Source: Archegozetes longisetosus
Taxonomy: Eukaryota; Arthropoda; Arachnida; Sarcoptiformes; Trhypochthoniidae
Assembly: GCA_018873245.2 (NCBI GenBank)
Contig: JAEMBT020000004.1
Span: 6,124,573 to 6,188,572, forward strand
DNA: 64,000 bases
Direction: 5' to 3'
Shown: piece after piece, positions 47,284-58,837 of the stretch
Layout of the letters: the number at the start of each line of letters is the position of its first letter
Position numbering within the stretch: the first letter of the stretch is position 1
Made by a program: the position numbers and the translations under genes
Notes under the pieces: generated by a model
Seen by the model: the letters and a program-made list of their open reading frames with translations, nothing else
Databases searched by the model: none
Told to the model about the DNA's origin: nothing

Positions 47284-50200
47284 ATGACTCAAATGGCAAA
47301 TCCTCTGGTCTCCATAAGGCATTGTTCGCAACACATATGGCATCGATTACGAAGAAGAAAACACTTGGCTTTGGCACTGATTCTGGTCTCAACTTTTCTG
47401 GTAGTGGCGATTAATTACAGTTCCGTAAGTTTTTTGCATGATTTGAAGCACGATGAAAATAAGACACCGATTGCACGGAAAATTAATGAATTAGTTGAGA
47501 AGCCGATGGCTGAAAATCGCCCAACTGTTTCTGCTCTTGTTTCCCGTCAGGGAGTGGCCAATGGCTTATCTTCTAGTGATGACAAAAGCAGATTAATTCA
47601 TAATAATAGAGACAGTGTTCAACAGAAGGATAATTTAGTCAATAATAATAATTATAACAATAAGGATCAACCACAATATGGAATATTCGATAATAAAGTG
47701 GCTCCAAATCGCATCAAACCAGTCGATTCGATACATTTCAACAAACCAAACGATGAGATTATTAACACTAAACAGAAATATGTACCAAATCTTCGTTTAG
47801 TACATTTGGACTTGAAAGGAGCGCCACCGAAGATATCGTATTATAAACAGGTCAGAACACCTAATAATGAAATATCTGTTATTAATCGATAATCTATATG
47901 TTGATTAATAGATATTTCCGTTATTACGAGAGGCGGGCGCTAATGGAATAATGTTAGGTTCGATTAACATCAATCACATGATTATTCATTGGTTTAATAC
48001 TTATTGTTTTTAATAGAATATGAAGACATGTTTCCATTCTGGGGTCACTTAAAGCCAGCTTCAGCTGGAAATGCATACTCTAAACAAGATGTTAAAGAGA
48101 TTATAGAACTAGCCAATAATAATAAGTTTGAAGTAATTCCACTCATTCAATCATTCGGTCATTTGGAGTTCTTTTGAAACTTCAAGAATTTCGTCATTTA
48201 AGGGAAGTCGATGAATATCCACAGGTCTGTCTTTTGTTTGATGACAATCTGAACATGGGCTTAGATTAAATGTACTTTTAGGCAATATGTCCATCGAAGA
48301 ATGATTCGTTCACATTAGTCACGGAAATCATAGATCAAGTGATGTCAATGCATCCCAACAGCAAATGGCTACACATCGGGTGTGATGAAGTCTATCATAT
48401 TGGCTATTGTGACAAATGCCGCTACAAGGATAGAGATACACTATTCTTGAGTCAAGGTTAGCTCTTATTTTGTGTTTATTGGTTTGAATGACTTGATTTG
48501 TTGATAATTGTATTTAGTGACACGTGTTGCCAAATATGTTCGTGAAAAGCATAAAGTAATACCAATAATATGGGACGATATGATCAGACAAATACCCTCT
48601 GATAAGATAAAAGAAGCAAAACTTGCAGAACTTGGTGTCGAACCAATGATTTGGACTTATATTAAAGGTATCTATAATTTTGTCAAAGTTCTAATCGGTT
48701 TGAACTCCATCTCAATATTGAACTTCTTTCAAATATGTTATCCTTTCGGATGATTGACTAGTTTGGCCTTAGTTCACATATAACCTTTAACTATTGTAGC
48801 TCGTACTCACTTAAGTCGTTCAATGCATGTTAAGTTTTAACGGCAGTAATTCAGCTAAGATAGATTTGTTAGAATACATGCATTTTAGAACTGATGCCAA
48901 AAGTTTCTTTAAGTCATATCTATTTCGCAATAATAGATTCTTTGATTCAATAATAATGTAACTGAATATCTAATGTTTTATTTTTGAATTAAGATATTTA
49001 TAGGTTTATTCCATACTCTCAATGGATGACCTTCGCTGAAATATTTCCTCACGTGTGGGGCGCGAGTGCCTTCAAAGGTATTACCACTTTGTCATTTAGC
49101 AATCAGATTCAACTAATAATTGGGCTATCATTTGATCTTTAGGTGCCTTTGGCGAAACGCTTACAGTTCCAAATATAAAAATGCACCTCGAAAACAATGA
49201 AGCCTGGATTGAGGTTAGACTCTATTCTTTAATAAAGTTGAATTTAGGCTAACATTTGAACTGCTATTGAAAACCAATCTTAACTGCATAGAAATATTGA
49301 TAAGCTTAAATTTGAGCATAAATTTGAATGAGAATCAATTAATCACGTTCTGTAATACTCGGTATCAGATTATTCATCGTTTGAAACAAACATTAACTCA
49401 TTGTTGAAGAAAAAACAAAACAAAGTATATAATCACTAGAATATTTTGTTCAATATTTTAAAGTTCGTGCCAATATATAATTATTTTCTCTTATTTTATA
49501 ATGAAATGAAAAACACTTGTCATCAAAGAATACCGGCTTGCGTGAATCTATTTTAAAACATCTTTAGACAAACAAATAGATAATCATTTATAGTGCTCTT
49601 GAATTTAATCATTTTCTTTCACGAAAATTTTAGGTAATGGCAGAGCAACACAAAAAACTTTAAATCAATTCGAGGCATAGCATTAACTGGCTGGCAGCGT
49701 TACGACCATTTGGCAACTTTATGCGAATTATTTCCTGTAATTATATTAAACCTTTCTTCAGTTCATTATTCATATCAAATTTGATCTTTCAATCGCATGT
49801 TATATGTTTTATATAAGCTCATGCTTGAGATAACATCAACAAGTATTTCTATCAATTCTTACAGCTCTTATAACCATTTGATGTTCACAAAAATTTTAAT
49901 CATTTGCCGTTTGTTTATTGCAGTCTGGAATGCCGTCTCTTATAATAAATTTATTGATTGATAGTGAAGGAGGTTTTGATAGTAAAACTATTTTTAAGAA
50001 ATTTGATAAAATAATGGGATGCAACTCGAATAATAATGTGAACAATTTTTACGGTTCATATAATCAACAAGAAGTCGACTTTGATAACGATCCAAATTTA
50101 TTCAGTCGAACAGCTAACTGCTATTTTCCCGGTTCTGGGATTTACCGACTAATGCAACAGCACGCCGAAGCTATCAAACGAGTCAACGATTATTTATATG

Positions 50201-51102
50201 ATGTCACTATTCATAAAGCATGGCTTACAGACTACAACGTGCGGTCAGTATTCAAAATTGATTATGCACAGCGTGTAGGTCTTCAGTCTTGACACCTGAT
50301 TCGCTTTTTACGCCAAATTTCACCGCCCAATCCGAATAATTAGATCTGATCTCAATTGAAAAACTTTCTTTTGTTGAGTCGAGTGTTTTAATTTCACTTT
50401 ATTTATGAACATATAATATCAACATCTAGTAGGATAATATATTTTTTTATTCAATCGAATCTTAGTTTTATATATTCTTAAAGTTTAAAAAAAAGTTTAT
50501 AAGCAAAATCTAAGTGAAACTTGAATTTTGACTGAAAATTTCGTAGACTTTAAAACTGAACATTGATCACTGAATACTGAAAATATCAGTCAGCTCCAAG
50601 TTGACACCGAATGTTGGTCACTTTTCAGGCCGAAAATACTAATTATGGAGAAAAAAACTCATGCATTCTTTTCTATTTATAGGCACAACATATCAAGTCC
50701 TTATCGTGTCGATGAAGGTTAGTTGTCAGTTCTTTCTTTTCTATTTATTAATTAATTTTATTCGGCAGGACTTCAAGATTACTCTTCAGTCTATTATACT
50801 CTTCAGACTATACTGAGAACGGCCAAAGATGCCCTAAAAGAAGTTTATGACGATTATACTGTTTCAGGTATTTCTCATTTGAAACTCATTAAACTTGAGC
50901 TAATTGTTTAACTATGAATTTAGAATGGATTGAGCAAAATATTTATCCATATATATTGAAAATGGATGAGTTAATGAATAAAAGTGTAAGCTTGAAGAAA
51001 GCGAAAGTATGGCCCAAAAGGCCTCTTAAGCCATTGGACGATCTCAAACGCTTTTCTGTTGGTGTTGATCAGAATAATAATAATAATAATAATAATAACT
51101 GA
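47284..51102 (+). CDS. HEXD: Hexosaminidase D-like GH20 glycosidase with signal anchor
   Basis: Twelve exons: 47284-47850, 47912-47957, 48017-48224, 48282-48456, 48518-48667, 48994-49077, 49143-49213, 49634-49736, 49924-50243, 50683-50717, 50769-50867, 50924-51102. A basic stretch then a hydrophobic anchor (~27-46; LALALILVSTFLVVAI) suggests a type II membrane protein; an Asn-rich stem follows. The GH20 domain starts LVHLDLKGAPPKISYY, with EYEDMFPFW, HIGCDEVYHIG (the catalytic Asp-Glu pair), WGASAFKGAFGE and ALTGWQRYDHLATLCELFP, all as in HEXD, which removes terminal beta-linked N-acetylgalactosamine/glucosamine. Two single-base shifts interrupt it: one base missing near 48168-48174 (before LKLQEF) and one extra A in the run at 49652-49657. 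A (AAT)n run encodes a C-terminal poly-Asn. Confidence 0.93.
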
Positions 51103-51902
51103 AGATAATATAAATCTTCATTAACTTTCACTTTTAACCATTCTGTAATTTCATTTAATTTGTAAATATTGACATTTAAAATGTTTTTATTACTGTTCAT
51201 TTGAAGACATTTGTATTATTTAATTAGCATTTGTATAATTGACACGAGTCTTAGCGATAAACTAATTGCTAGTCAATATATTTCCTCTATTACCTCAATG
51301 AATTCAATTTACTTGAATTCGTTGAATAACCGACGTCAACTTTAAAAAGTAATGTACAAAATATAAAACTGACTAATTGCATGCATCAAAATATAATTCT
51401 GTTATTCTGTTTTGTAAGATAAATGTTGATATTTCCAAATAATAATCAAATTAAATGTAACGACTCTTACAAGAAGAAAATATTCGGCAAAAATTTGTTC
51501 GCAGTTTCAAACATTTTGAATAAAATAATAGTGAAAGAATAAATTGACTAGTTTCTTACAAATATTTTAATCCTATAATAGACAAAAACTGTGAAAGAGA
51601 GAATGAGAATGGGGTATAATTAAGTCATAAATTAGATAATGTTCTACTGATTGGTCTAAAGAATTAAGATATAAATCAAGATATGAACAAAGATTATATA
51701 ACGAGTAATAAAAGGTTTAGTACTATTCTATAACTAGATAATTAAATCGAAACTAATACTTTTAATATTTAAAATCTGTAGTAATTAAAAGTTTATTAGT
51801 TAAAAATTTGAACTCAGATTTGAGGCATAAAAGTTTAACAATTTCTATAACAACTTCATAATTTTCAAATTGTAAATAAAATCTAAACTAATTTTATCAC
51901 AA
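51103..51902. other. Convergent 3' flank region
   Basis: 800 bp between HEXD (+) and NAGK (-), both ending here. AT-rich; no further gene recognised. Confidence 0.5.
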
Positions 51903-53663
51903 TTAGTTCGAAACTACTTTTCCGTTCTTGAAATGGCACAAAACTTTGGAATTTTCTTTGAAATTGATTGGGACCTGGTGATTGGCTCGTTTGACAGCCA
52001 GGAATGCAGCTCCGATTGCACTCGATTTAGTTAACTGAAGTAAAGTCAATTCTGACAGTCGATTATTCAATCCAGAAAAGAAACCTTAATTATGAAATAC
52101 ACGTAAGTTTCAAAAGTTTCAAAATTTTTGTCAATAAGACCTTTTTCCAGGAGTTTCCAACTTTTGAAAATGGAACCGACACACGCGATGACAAGTCCAC
52201 CGTCTTCTGCAAGTAATTCCTATTGAAATGAATTTTGATTAGAGATTTGGTGAAATGCGAGTACAATCAGAGAATACCGGTTTGACTTTAGGCAGTAATG
52301 CGACCACGTGTTTCGCTAAATCATTTCCTGCCTCTTTAAATATCTCCAAACATAAGCCATCATTTTCCTCGAGAGCAACTGAAAAGAAAATGTTCAGAAA
52401 TTCGCTGATTCAATAGACAGAAGCAAAGGTTTAATTACTTTTGGCTAATTTCATGCAAACGCTCGAAAACTCAGTTTTGCTGAACTTGACATAAGTCGGT
52501 TCCAATAAGCCGAACGTGTCTTTTATCTTAATAAAACAATCAAAGTTCAAAGTTAGAAAATACACTCTCAAAACAAAGTCATTACATTGAAATGCGAAAG
52601 AATGACTTCTTTTGTGCGTTTGATATCATATGGAATTGGATTATAATTTTCCTCCGATTCTATCACAGCTTTAATGGTCCTTTGGGTTATCCAATAGGCA
52701 GAACCTATTCACGAAGACTTATTAAAATTCATTTGTGATAAGCTTTTATCTAATACCATAATCCCCGAGAAGATGACCCCAACCGCCACATCTGGCAGTC
52801 GTATCGTCAGGATTGAAGAGCAAAGAATTAGAACCAGTGCCTGATACAAGTCAAACTTTTATTAAGGTGTGAATTAATGAAAGTTGATTTGAAACCTGCA
52901 ATCAAAACGATTCCTCCTTTAGGACTGGCGGTCAAAATACTTCCGATGGTATCGGACGCAACCGCACAAAACTTGGTCAAGTTGGGAAAGCGCTTCACTA
53001 ATTCATCTCTAAATTTTTGATTTGCCTCATCATCTTCACAACCACTCATACAAAGTCCCTAATTGTCGAAAAGAATTACATCGATAATCTTAGAATATTT
53101 GCAATTCAAACCTAATCTCTGAAAAATAGTTACCAAAGTATCTAAAGTCGTATTGCTATCAAGATTTGCCAATTGTTTAGCTTTGGTTATCATGGAATGA
53201 ATTCTATTCTGACACTCTTCTATTCCAACTAACTTTATGAACAAATGAGATGTTGTTTAGGGTTTACTGCAATCGAATTAGATTTGTTTTTAAAAATGTA
53301 AGGCTTGTTGATATACCAAATGGTTAGTCGATGGTCCGTCCTCGATACTGGATAGAATCTGGCCATTTTCTCCCAATAGAACTACTTTGGAAAAAGAAGC
53401 GCCACTAATAAAACAATAGTTTTGATTAAATTTTTCGAATCAATCAACAAAAGTGAGTAATAAGCTTAGTGTTACTTTATTTTTGGTAAACTTTTTAAGA
53501 AGGAAACTTCTAGTAGGTTAGGAATAAGCATGAGTTTGTTTGAACATTGTTAATCATATAAAGTGGTGTCATTTATAGATATCTATATTTCTGATTAGAA
53601 GTTAAAATCAGTCCAATTTGTCACTCAAACTACATACCCTTCAAGACCACCGAATACTCTCAT
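51903..53663 (-). CDS. NAGK: N-acetyl-D-glucosamine kinase
   Basis: Eleven exons: 53638-53663, 53317-53404, 53134-53232, 52896-53058, 52757-52840, 52586-52704, 52439-52527, 52278-52378, 52103-52219, 51903-52034 (ten confident blocks; boundaries phased). The product is about 338 residues (human 344). Seen in order: [20 protein letters not shown] (phosphate-binding start), [66 protein letters not shown] and [14 protein letters not shown]. This is the ROK/BadF-type sugar kinase that phosphorylates GlcNAc at O6 for salvage. Exon 52439-52527 is one base too long: an extra A (TTT on plus at 52500-52502) shifts the frame to a TGA; without it the exon reads through. Confidence 0.93.
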
Positions 53664-54953
53664 TATTTATTAATTAAATCACTTTATTTAACAATGAAAT
53701 AATTATTAAAATTGTAAGTTAAGATTTAGCTAGGAAAACACAGAGTGAATGATTAGTTTAACAAATAAATATGTGTGTATTGCCAAAAAATGCAATGAAG
53801 CCAAAACAACTAAAACATTGCAATTTATTGGTGGAAAGCACAAATATTTTAGTTACTAATTGTTTAGTTCGAAATATAGTCTAGCAGAACAACATTGATA
53901 TTTAGTGCCCTCAATGCTATCATTCTCACGTTTTTTAGATTATTATTAATGTCAAGTGCAATCAAAATCAGTTCCAATTCATTTATTTGCGCAGTAATAA
54001 AGATTAAATATAAGAGTGACTCACGACTTAGGCCTTAGCTTCAGCACAGGCTCAGACTCCAACAAATCAACTCCTCAATCATAACACATTCAATACTTTT
54101 GATTGTCAACTTTTTAAAATAACAAACAACAATGTGTAATATCGATTGGTTCAAAAATATAAAGTAACGCCAGTTTTCACGTGCAATTCCAAATAGTATA
54201 TTAATTAAGAGAAGAATCACTAAAGAAATAAACTATTAAGTTATTAATATTTGAGTCAACTCTATCTTTAATTGCTTGACATAAAAGCAGCTTTTACTTA
54301 ATTTATCTGAACTTTTTTCAGTTTTATATACCTCAAAGTTGATATATAAAACTTGATTTATAGCTACTACAACTTTGAAACAAAAACATATTAAGTTGGG
54401 GCAAAATACACAAAATAGTAATTCTTTATGAAATAGAGTAACACTTTATTTGAATGTTTCTAAGATTGCAGTCATTCTTACGTTATGGTATCGTCCATTA
54501 ACAACGTTACGCCAAAATGACCTTTTCGAGAGAACCCTTTAGCCATGTTACGCTGTATTTCGCAGGGCTTTAACACCATCCCCTAGATGAAACATTACAT
54601 TTTTTCAAACCCTTGGTTTATGAGTATTTCGCTCACAGCACGAAAATAATGCCAAATTTCACCTATTTTTATGAGAACATCATTATTAGTGAGATTAATC
54701 AATAAATTTAACTTAATAACTATTTAATTGTGATTTTTTATGCAAGAAAACTAAGTAAAAGAATATAACGTTGCAAGCTTCAAACTACCCCCTCATGTTA
54801 CAATTTGTTACATTTAGCTCTTGATATCCCCTGCCCCCTTCAGCGTAACGTTATCAATGGACGATGCCTCACGTTATGTCAGTAAACACATGATTTTTGT
54901 TTTGAAGTTTAACTTAAGCTAATTTTAAAATTATTTAATAAATGTACTAAATA
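53664..54953. other. Intergenic with a MITE
   Basis: Divergent interval between NAGK (-) and SNRNP27 (+). Apart from the inverted-repeat element at 54479-54878 no feature is recognised. Confidence 0.5.
54479..54878. mobile_element. Inverted-repeat MITE (~400 bp)
   Basis: Left end at 54479-54513 (ATCGTCCATTAACAACGTTA within it) and right end at 54841-54878 (TAACGTTATCAATGGACGAT) are imperfect reverse complements of about 35 bp, enclosing about 330 bp without coding frames. No clear target duplication was identified; the superfamily is undetermined. Confidence 0.7.
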
Positions 54954-55830
54954 ATGGTTAGAAGTAGATCGCGATCGCGTTCACCGCACACCAGAAAAGG
55001 TTTGATCCTATTAATTGTTATCTGGTTTTATTAATTATCAAATTTATTTAATTAACTGATAGATCGTTCGCAACGGCAACGAAATAGAAGCAGATCTAAA
55101 GAAAGAGACAGAGAGCGAGACAGAGATAGAGATAGAGAGAGGGATAGAGACAGAGACCGCGAAACTGACAGATCCAGGAATAGAGACAGAGACCGAGATA
55201 GAGATCGAAGATATGAAAAAGGTATTTGTTTCTCAAACCATCCAATTTGTATTAGAATTCGCTTAAATCTGAAAACTGTTCATCTATTGTCCAACAGATC
55301 GAAGAAGAAGTCGTTCCCCGCGTTCTCGAAGAAAAAGTCGGTCTCCTCGAAGAAGTGATTCTAAGTACTTGTTTTCATATCATTTGGTTGATTAACTTAA
55401 TAATTTTGAATTATAAATAGGGATAAGTTGAAGGGTGGAGCAGTTCCCCAATATCTTCTAAATAGACCACAAATTACTGAAAAAGATTTAGAGGGAAAGA
55501 CTGAAGAAGAACAGGAAATGATCAAACTTATGGGATTCGGGGGTTTTGACTCAACCAAAGTAATAACTTATTTAATTTTTTGTCCATATCCGACTCAATA
55601 TCTATATTTTAAAAGAACAGTAACCTTAAGACTTGTATAATAGGGTAAACACGTTCCTGGGAACGACATTTCGGCGGTTCACGTCGTTCAGAAGAGAAAG
55701 TACAGGTTTGTTGTACATTTTAAGCGCTTTTTCTTCGTTTCTCTATTTAATGTAAAATTAATTTTCAATTTTTAGACAATATATGAACAGAAAGGGAGGA
55801 TTCAATAGACCGCTAGATTTTGTCGCATAA
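54954..55830 (+). CDS. SNRNP27: U4/U6.U5 tri-snRNP 27-kDa protein
   Basis: Six exons in phase: 54954-54999, 55063-55221, 55298-55364, 55421-55559, 55644-55705, 55776-55830; 175 residues. The N-terminal ~105 residues are an RS/RD domain ([15 protein letters not shown]; alternating RD/RE). The C-terminal part is the conserved core: [48 protein letters not shown] and a final FVA, nearly identical to the human protein end. SNRNP27 is a component of the spliceosomal tri-snRNP and influences 5' splice-site choice. Intact. Confidence 0.97.
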
Positions 55831-56140
55831 ATGGTTTACTTCTCATTAAAATGATTAATTGATTTGTAAATTAGTCTTTCATGTCATTTAAAACCTCTAT
55901 TCATTCAAAATTAACTGAATTAAGTTGAACGCAAAACTTTTTCGTTTGCTTTCAAGACGTAATTTATTTTTGAAGCTTATTTGTGGACAAATTATTGTTT
56001 TGAAAATAAACTGATACTTATTAGTTCTCAAGTATTGTCAATCTTTTTGAAAATAAAACAATCACTTTTTTTTTAACTATCTTACGATTCATTTAAAAAT
56101 GAGATATAAGTGAAACAAATTTTAATAAATTTATCAAAAA
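55831..56140. other. Short intergenic
   Basis: 310 bp between tandem genes SNRNP27 and UBOX5; contains AATAAA-like polyadenylation signals (about 56015 and 56063). Nothing else seen. Confidence 0.5.
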
Positions 56141-57564
56141 ATGGCTATCAATTTCTGTAATGAATCACTTGATGTGAAAATAACTTGCAATCAATTAAGT
56201 GCTGATAACTACTCAGTCAATAACTTAATATCAAACGATTTGAACGTTCGTCGAAATGGATTCAGGTTTCGATCGATTGATTACTTTTTATATTTAGCCA
56301 AGAATTGAATTGATTTTGAATTTTTTCGTTTAGAGTCGAGTATTATATTCGGCCCCCGATTGAGATAACACTTGCTTCACAAGTAGCTATCGATATAATG
56401 TGTATAGAAATTGGTCTTAAATGTAGTGAACACAAAACTAACGGAATCGAAATTTACTCGTCAAAAACTGATGAAAATGATTTCAACTTAATGGTCAAAC
56501 ATTTTACTGATTCCGATGTAATAAACGTGAGAAATGTGTGTTTTCGACCAAACGGCAAATTGTCTAACGTTTCAACGCCTCAATTGACAAAAGATGCTGA
56601 AAACGTTGTTGTTCCGAGTCGTCTGATTAAAAATTGTTACCAAACTAAACAAATTAAACTGAAAATTATCAAAACGACTAACAGTTCAGTTGCGTGTATC
56701 AGGTACTCAAGTCTTTCAAATGTTTGTAGATTCTGAAATGACTAAAAGAAATAATTTCTATATCTTGTTAGTTATTTAAACATTTGGGGCCAACCGATTA
56801 GAAACACTTCTCAACAAATAATTGACAAAATTATTAATTCAAAGCCTTCTGTTTCTAAAAATGTTAATCAAATTAAATTTTACGATCAATCGCAAACAAA
56901 CGAATCCATCGATAATAAAAAGCGTACTTTCACTCAAATGTCAAGCAATGAATCAAAACTTGATTCAGTTTCGATTCCGTCTGAATTTATTGATCCAATC
57001 ACGAATGATATAATGGTTTTACCAGTTCTTCTTCCATGTGGAAAAAGTATAGATAGGTCTACTTTAGATAAATATTTAGAAAATGAATCGATTTGGGGTC
57101 GAGCCCCTAACGATCCGTTCACTTCTTTGCCATTCACTAGAGATAGAGAACCGATTCCTAACGATATACTCAAAGTAAGAATCGATCGCTTCCTCAGTGA
57201 AAATCATGCCAAAATACAAACTGAAAATATGTCATCAAAACGAATTGCCGGATATTCTTCGTTACCAAATAATACGAATGGAGTGGTTGTAAGTAGACTC
57301 ATTACCGCGCAGCAGCAGCAGCAGCAGCAACAACAACTCAGTGGTCCACAGATAAAAGAAGATATTTGTTCTGAATGCAAACTTGTGCACAAAGCTGAGG
57401 ATACGTTATATAAGTTGTCGTGCAATCATGTTATTTGCAGAAATCGATGGCTCGAAAAGTTGAATGACGGCCAAACCACAAAATACTGCAGTTTATGTGA
57501 TAGAAAGATATCCTGCAATGAAATAGTGAAAGTGCAGAAATTGAGTCATTCAAGTCTTTCCTGA
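56141..57564 (+). CDS. UBOX5: UBOX5 (RNF37)-like U-box ubiquitin ligase
   Basis: Three exons in phase, 56141-56265, 56334-56702, 56772-57564, 428 residues. The N-terminal domain (MAINFCNESLDVKITCNQLS, LISNDLNVRRNGFR, IRPPIEITL, NIWGQPIRNTSQQIIDKI) follows UBOX5. The U-box is at ~270-350 (IPSEFIDPITNDIMVLPVLL, GKSIDRSTLDKYLENES, DPFTSLPFT). A CAG/CAA run encodes poly-Gln. At the C-terminus a RING-like segment reads CSECKLVH, LSCNHVICRNRWL, KYCSLC: the Cys expected after C-R-x is Arg, so one zinc ligand appears lost. UBOX5 is a nuclear E3 partner of UBE2 enzymes. The protein is shorter than human (541) because the middle is compressed. Confidence 0.94.
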
Positions 57565-58837
57565 GATTCTCTCAACTTTAACTATTTATTTATTTTGTCT
57601 AATCATTTATTTGTTAATGTGTACTAAAGAGCTGACTAATAAATTTGAAAATAAACTACTGAAGAGTCTGTTGACCTTTTTGTGAATAGGTTTTACTCTC
57701 TATTCTTGTGGAGATCGTGAAACGCATATTTGTCACACATAATTGTATAAATTCCTATAGTAACTTGAGTGAATCGAAATTTGATTGTCGAGGCGTTTCA
57801 CGTGTTCATCAGTTCAATACAATAGTTAGGCGGCTGAAGATAAGAGTCGGTTTTTCGGCTCAGATAAATCATGTCCAACGGATTCATATTATGGAGCATG
57901 ACATCAAGCTCTCAAAAGACTCATCATTTTGAAAGCCAGAACTAAACTCATTGCTCATTCCTTTGAAAGCTGGTCTAAAATGAATTCACTGTTTAAAAGT
58001 CATAAAATATTGTTAATAATATATAATCAAATGAGTAAAGCTACGAAATGAGGCACAAAAATATGATTATCTCTTATATAGTGGGCACAAAACCGGAATA
58101 TTGTGTGAAATACATTACTTTTCATGGCCTTTAATATAAGTTAGTTCTATGCAATATCTCTCCAGCCCTACGCATACCATCAATTTTAGGGCTCTTTTGT
58201 GTTCTTTACAACTTATAAAACTTTTATTAATCTCTGAGTTTTAACTGAAATCAAAAGCAGTCTTATCTTCAATTGAAAGAGAAACCAAATCAAAGTGTCT
58301 GAACTTTGGAACCTATCTAATACTATCTAAACGAATTTTCATGTTATTCTATCGGCTTTTTCACCCAAATTTCAGAAGAGAGATTTAGTCAAACAATTGT
58401 TATGCTATTGAAAGATTACCTGAGAGTGTAATATCTAACTGAATACTAGGCACATAAGCATAGTCGAGTAAATGTAAGACTAAAACTGGCCAGTATTGCG
58501 GTCATGCGCAAAGCAGGCAAAACTTTTGGTGGTATCAAAAAAGTTGAAGTGCTAGAACTCGTCAGTCAAAAGTAAGACTTTGTTGCTGAGACAACTTCTA
58601 GCCAATACTTTAAATACAGACTCGATCCACGCTATGTTTATAAACTTGTGTTTGTTTTATCGACAATACTTCAGTTGATTCTACTCCTTGTTATTGTTTG
58701 TTTGTTTATTTAAGCTGAAAACAGACTTTTAACCCGACCTCATATTGACCAAAAATACAAACTCTTAAAGTTGTTTTGAGTCTCCATAAGACAGAATACA
58801 CTTTAAGTTGAGTCGATTTAAATGAAAAATAAAAATA
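57565..58837. other. Intergenic
   Basis: 1.3 kb, 3' flank of UBOX5 and promoter of the next gene. A 74-codon frame at 57708 has no similarity that I recognise and no coding-like features. Confidence 0.45.

Noticed and set aside
57204..57425. Poly-Cys frame opposite the UBOX5 poly-Gln stretch
   Set aside because: Antisense product of the CAG repeat.
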